From the NCBI GenBank assembly GCA_006226375.1, contig SBHC01000008.1, forward strand, positions 1-64,000: a DNA stretch of 64,000 bases, read 5' to 3'. The position numbers and the translations under genes are program-made. Shown in pieces: positions 63,240 through 64,000 of this stretch (its first letter is position 1; every line of letters begins with the position of its first letter). The notes beneath the pieces are model-generated. The model was not told the origin of the DNA and ran no database searches. It saw only the letters and a list, made by a program, of their open reading frames with translations. Source of the DNA: Deltaproteobacteria bacterium. Its GTDB lineage: Bacteria; Myxococcota_C; UBA6777.

Positions 63240-63642
63240 CTACCAGCATGGGACAGCAACAAATTGGGCTTCTGGTGAGAGCGAAAGCAGCGGACGCAAA
63301 GCTCGTTCAGAGACTCCACAGTCGCCCACCTGAATGGGAATGGGCAGCAAGGAGTGAATCAGTTCTCATACCTCTGGAGCCAACTTCATAAGATTGAGAA
63401 ATTGAGTCACTCTTGGCCGACTGTATCCATGTTCCTCAGCAAGACCTGCCCTTGACACATTACCTTGCTCCAACAGCTCCTGCCATTGTCTGGCTTGCAA
63501 CAACATCTTCTGGATTGGAAGAAGATCTGGTTTCGCCTCAACAGGCTCAGTGCGAACCAACAACCAGACCCAGCCATCTTGTTTTCGTTTGCGAATCTTC
63601 CAGAATGGGAAGCTGTAGTCGAGGATGTTGATTTTTTGCTGA
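63240..63642 (-). pseudogene. remnant of HTH recombinase-associated gene
   Basis: The frame reads PIQKMLLQARQWQELLEQGN, then an HTH (SRAGLAEEHGYSRPRVTQFL) and NLMKLAPEV, a pattern seen in small HTH proteins and recombinase tails. It then meets an in-frame TGA (63366-63368) and continues in frame with SERALRPLLSLSPEAQF to a stop at 63240. The 5' end is cut by a tRNA-Asn-derived repeat at about 63643. It is probably the last piece of an integration gene. Confidence 0.6.
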
Positions 63643-63704
63643 GCGTCTGTCCTGGGGAGCATTCAAAACCGTCCTTTCCTTTCATGGATTGCGATGGCTT
63701 TATT
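63643..63704 (+). pseudogene. tRNA-Asn 3' end and decayed terminator (partial unit)
   Basis: Contains GTCTGTCCTGGGGAGC, matching the tRNA 3' end, then the conserved CAAAACCGTCCTTTCCTTTC and a damaged terminator second arm. Nothing of the anticodon arm is left. Confidence 0.65.
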
Positions 63705-63809
63705 CGCTTAATGTCTCAATGGTACCTTAAGACGCCCTGGAAAGTGTTGCTGGGCGTTTTTCATTTTAGCCACCGATACCCTCCTTCCTTCCCCCTCCTC
63801 TGCCATGCT
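63705..63809 (+). repeat. about 106-bp imperfect direct repeat, right copy
   Basis: Partner of 61879-61984. It includes a better-kept hairpin ACGCCC...GGGCGT followed by five T (63732-63761), likely the ancestral terminator of this element. Confidence 0.65.
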
Positions 63810-63908
63810 TCATTGCTTCATTAATTGAGGGGTCCACGGCAGACCTATAAGCAGCCAAGGGGGCTGCTTATCTGTCTGTTACAAAGCAACATTCAGGTGT
63901 AATACGGA

Positions 63909-64000
63909 TCACACAAAGAGCAGATCCACATACGAGTCTTCGCCTCCGACCTCTGGATGAACCTGATTTCCGATAAAAGCGAAGCCCTTACCCAATTCAA
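63909..64000 (-). pseudogene. truncated second DUF1016 nuclease copy (partial at window edge)
   Basis: The minus-strand frame reads ELGKGFAFIGNQVHPEVGG then EDSYVDLLFV and stops. It matches the intact gene at 62.4 kb almost residue for residue, but ends before the ExK (VVELKSG) and the C-terminal 130 residues. The rest of the gene lies beyond the window. Confidence 0.75.

Overview
The window looks like a chromosomal segment of a large-genome, predatory or social-type bacterium of the Myxococcota/Bradymonadia kind. This is an inference. It rests on very large multidomain signalling proteins, eukaryotic-type kinases fused to other domains, sAC-like double cyclases, a 33-repeat cysteine-rich surface lipoprotein with CNGVDDDCDG motifs, lipoproteins with Asn/Thr/Ser linkers, and many hypothetical secreted proteins. 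No ribosomal RNA or species marker is present. Base composition is moderate (about half G+C by eye) up to roughly 58 kb and visibly more A/T-rich after it.

Layout. 0.2-7.8 kb: a receiver/double-cyclase protein converging on a giant Ser/Thr kinase-ATPase-GAF-histidine kinase. 8-20 kb: cell-surface genes, namely the cysteine-repeat lipoprotein with a TPR membrane partner, a ceramidase-like lipoprotein with an Asn-rich lipoprotein, and a TPR lipoprotein. 20-25 kb: two overlapping ArsA/Get3-type ATPases divergent from fmt-rsmB. 25-29.3 kb: a secreted alpha/beta hydrolase and a PLP enzyme-SsnA pair. 29.5-31 kb: a broken PAS histidine kinase and a STAS protein. 31-41.2 kb: a minus-strand run made of a GGDEF-EAL protein, a dead-kinase/WD40 protein, a zinc-ribbon dead-kinase membrane protein and a large acidic scaffold-like protein. 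41.4-46 kb: a dihydroorotate dehydrogenase-like protein and pyruvate:ferredoxin oxidoreductase. 46-57 kb: a methyltransferase, a tightly coupled operon of prolyl oligopeptidase, HEAT protein and beta-lactamase-fold protein, a very basic lipoprotein, a short YgfK-like oxidoreductase and a PhyH dioxygenase.

From 58.1 kb the character changes. A good sigma70-type promoter drives tRNA-Asn(GTT), which is followed by its terminator. After it come at least three decayed tRNA-Asn-derived units of about 146 bp, direct repeats, foreign-looking cargo (LysR regulator with a divergent quinone reductase and a SnoaL-like lipoprotein; a DUF1016/YhcG PDDEXK nuclease) and gene remnants (an HTH gene with an in-frame TGA, and a second truncated DUF1016 copy). 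I read this as repeated integration and decay at a tRNA-Asn site.

The best candidates for undescribed biology are the c-di-GMP/dead-kinase/WD40/scaffold gene run (31-41.2 kb), the tRNA-derived repeat family with a shared hairpin in the T-arm position, and the pairing of SsnA with a YgfK that has lost its NAD(P)H/FAD module in a genome that also encodes PFOR.
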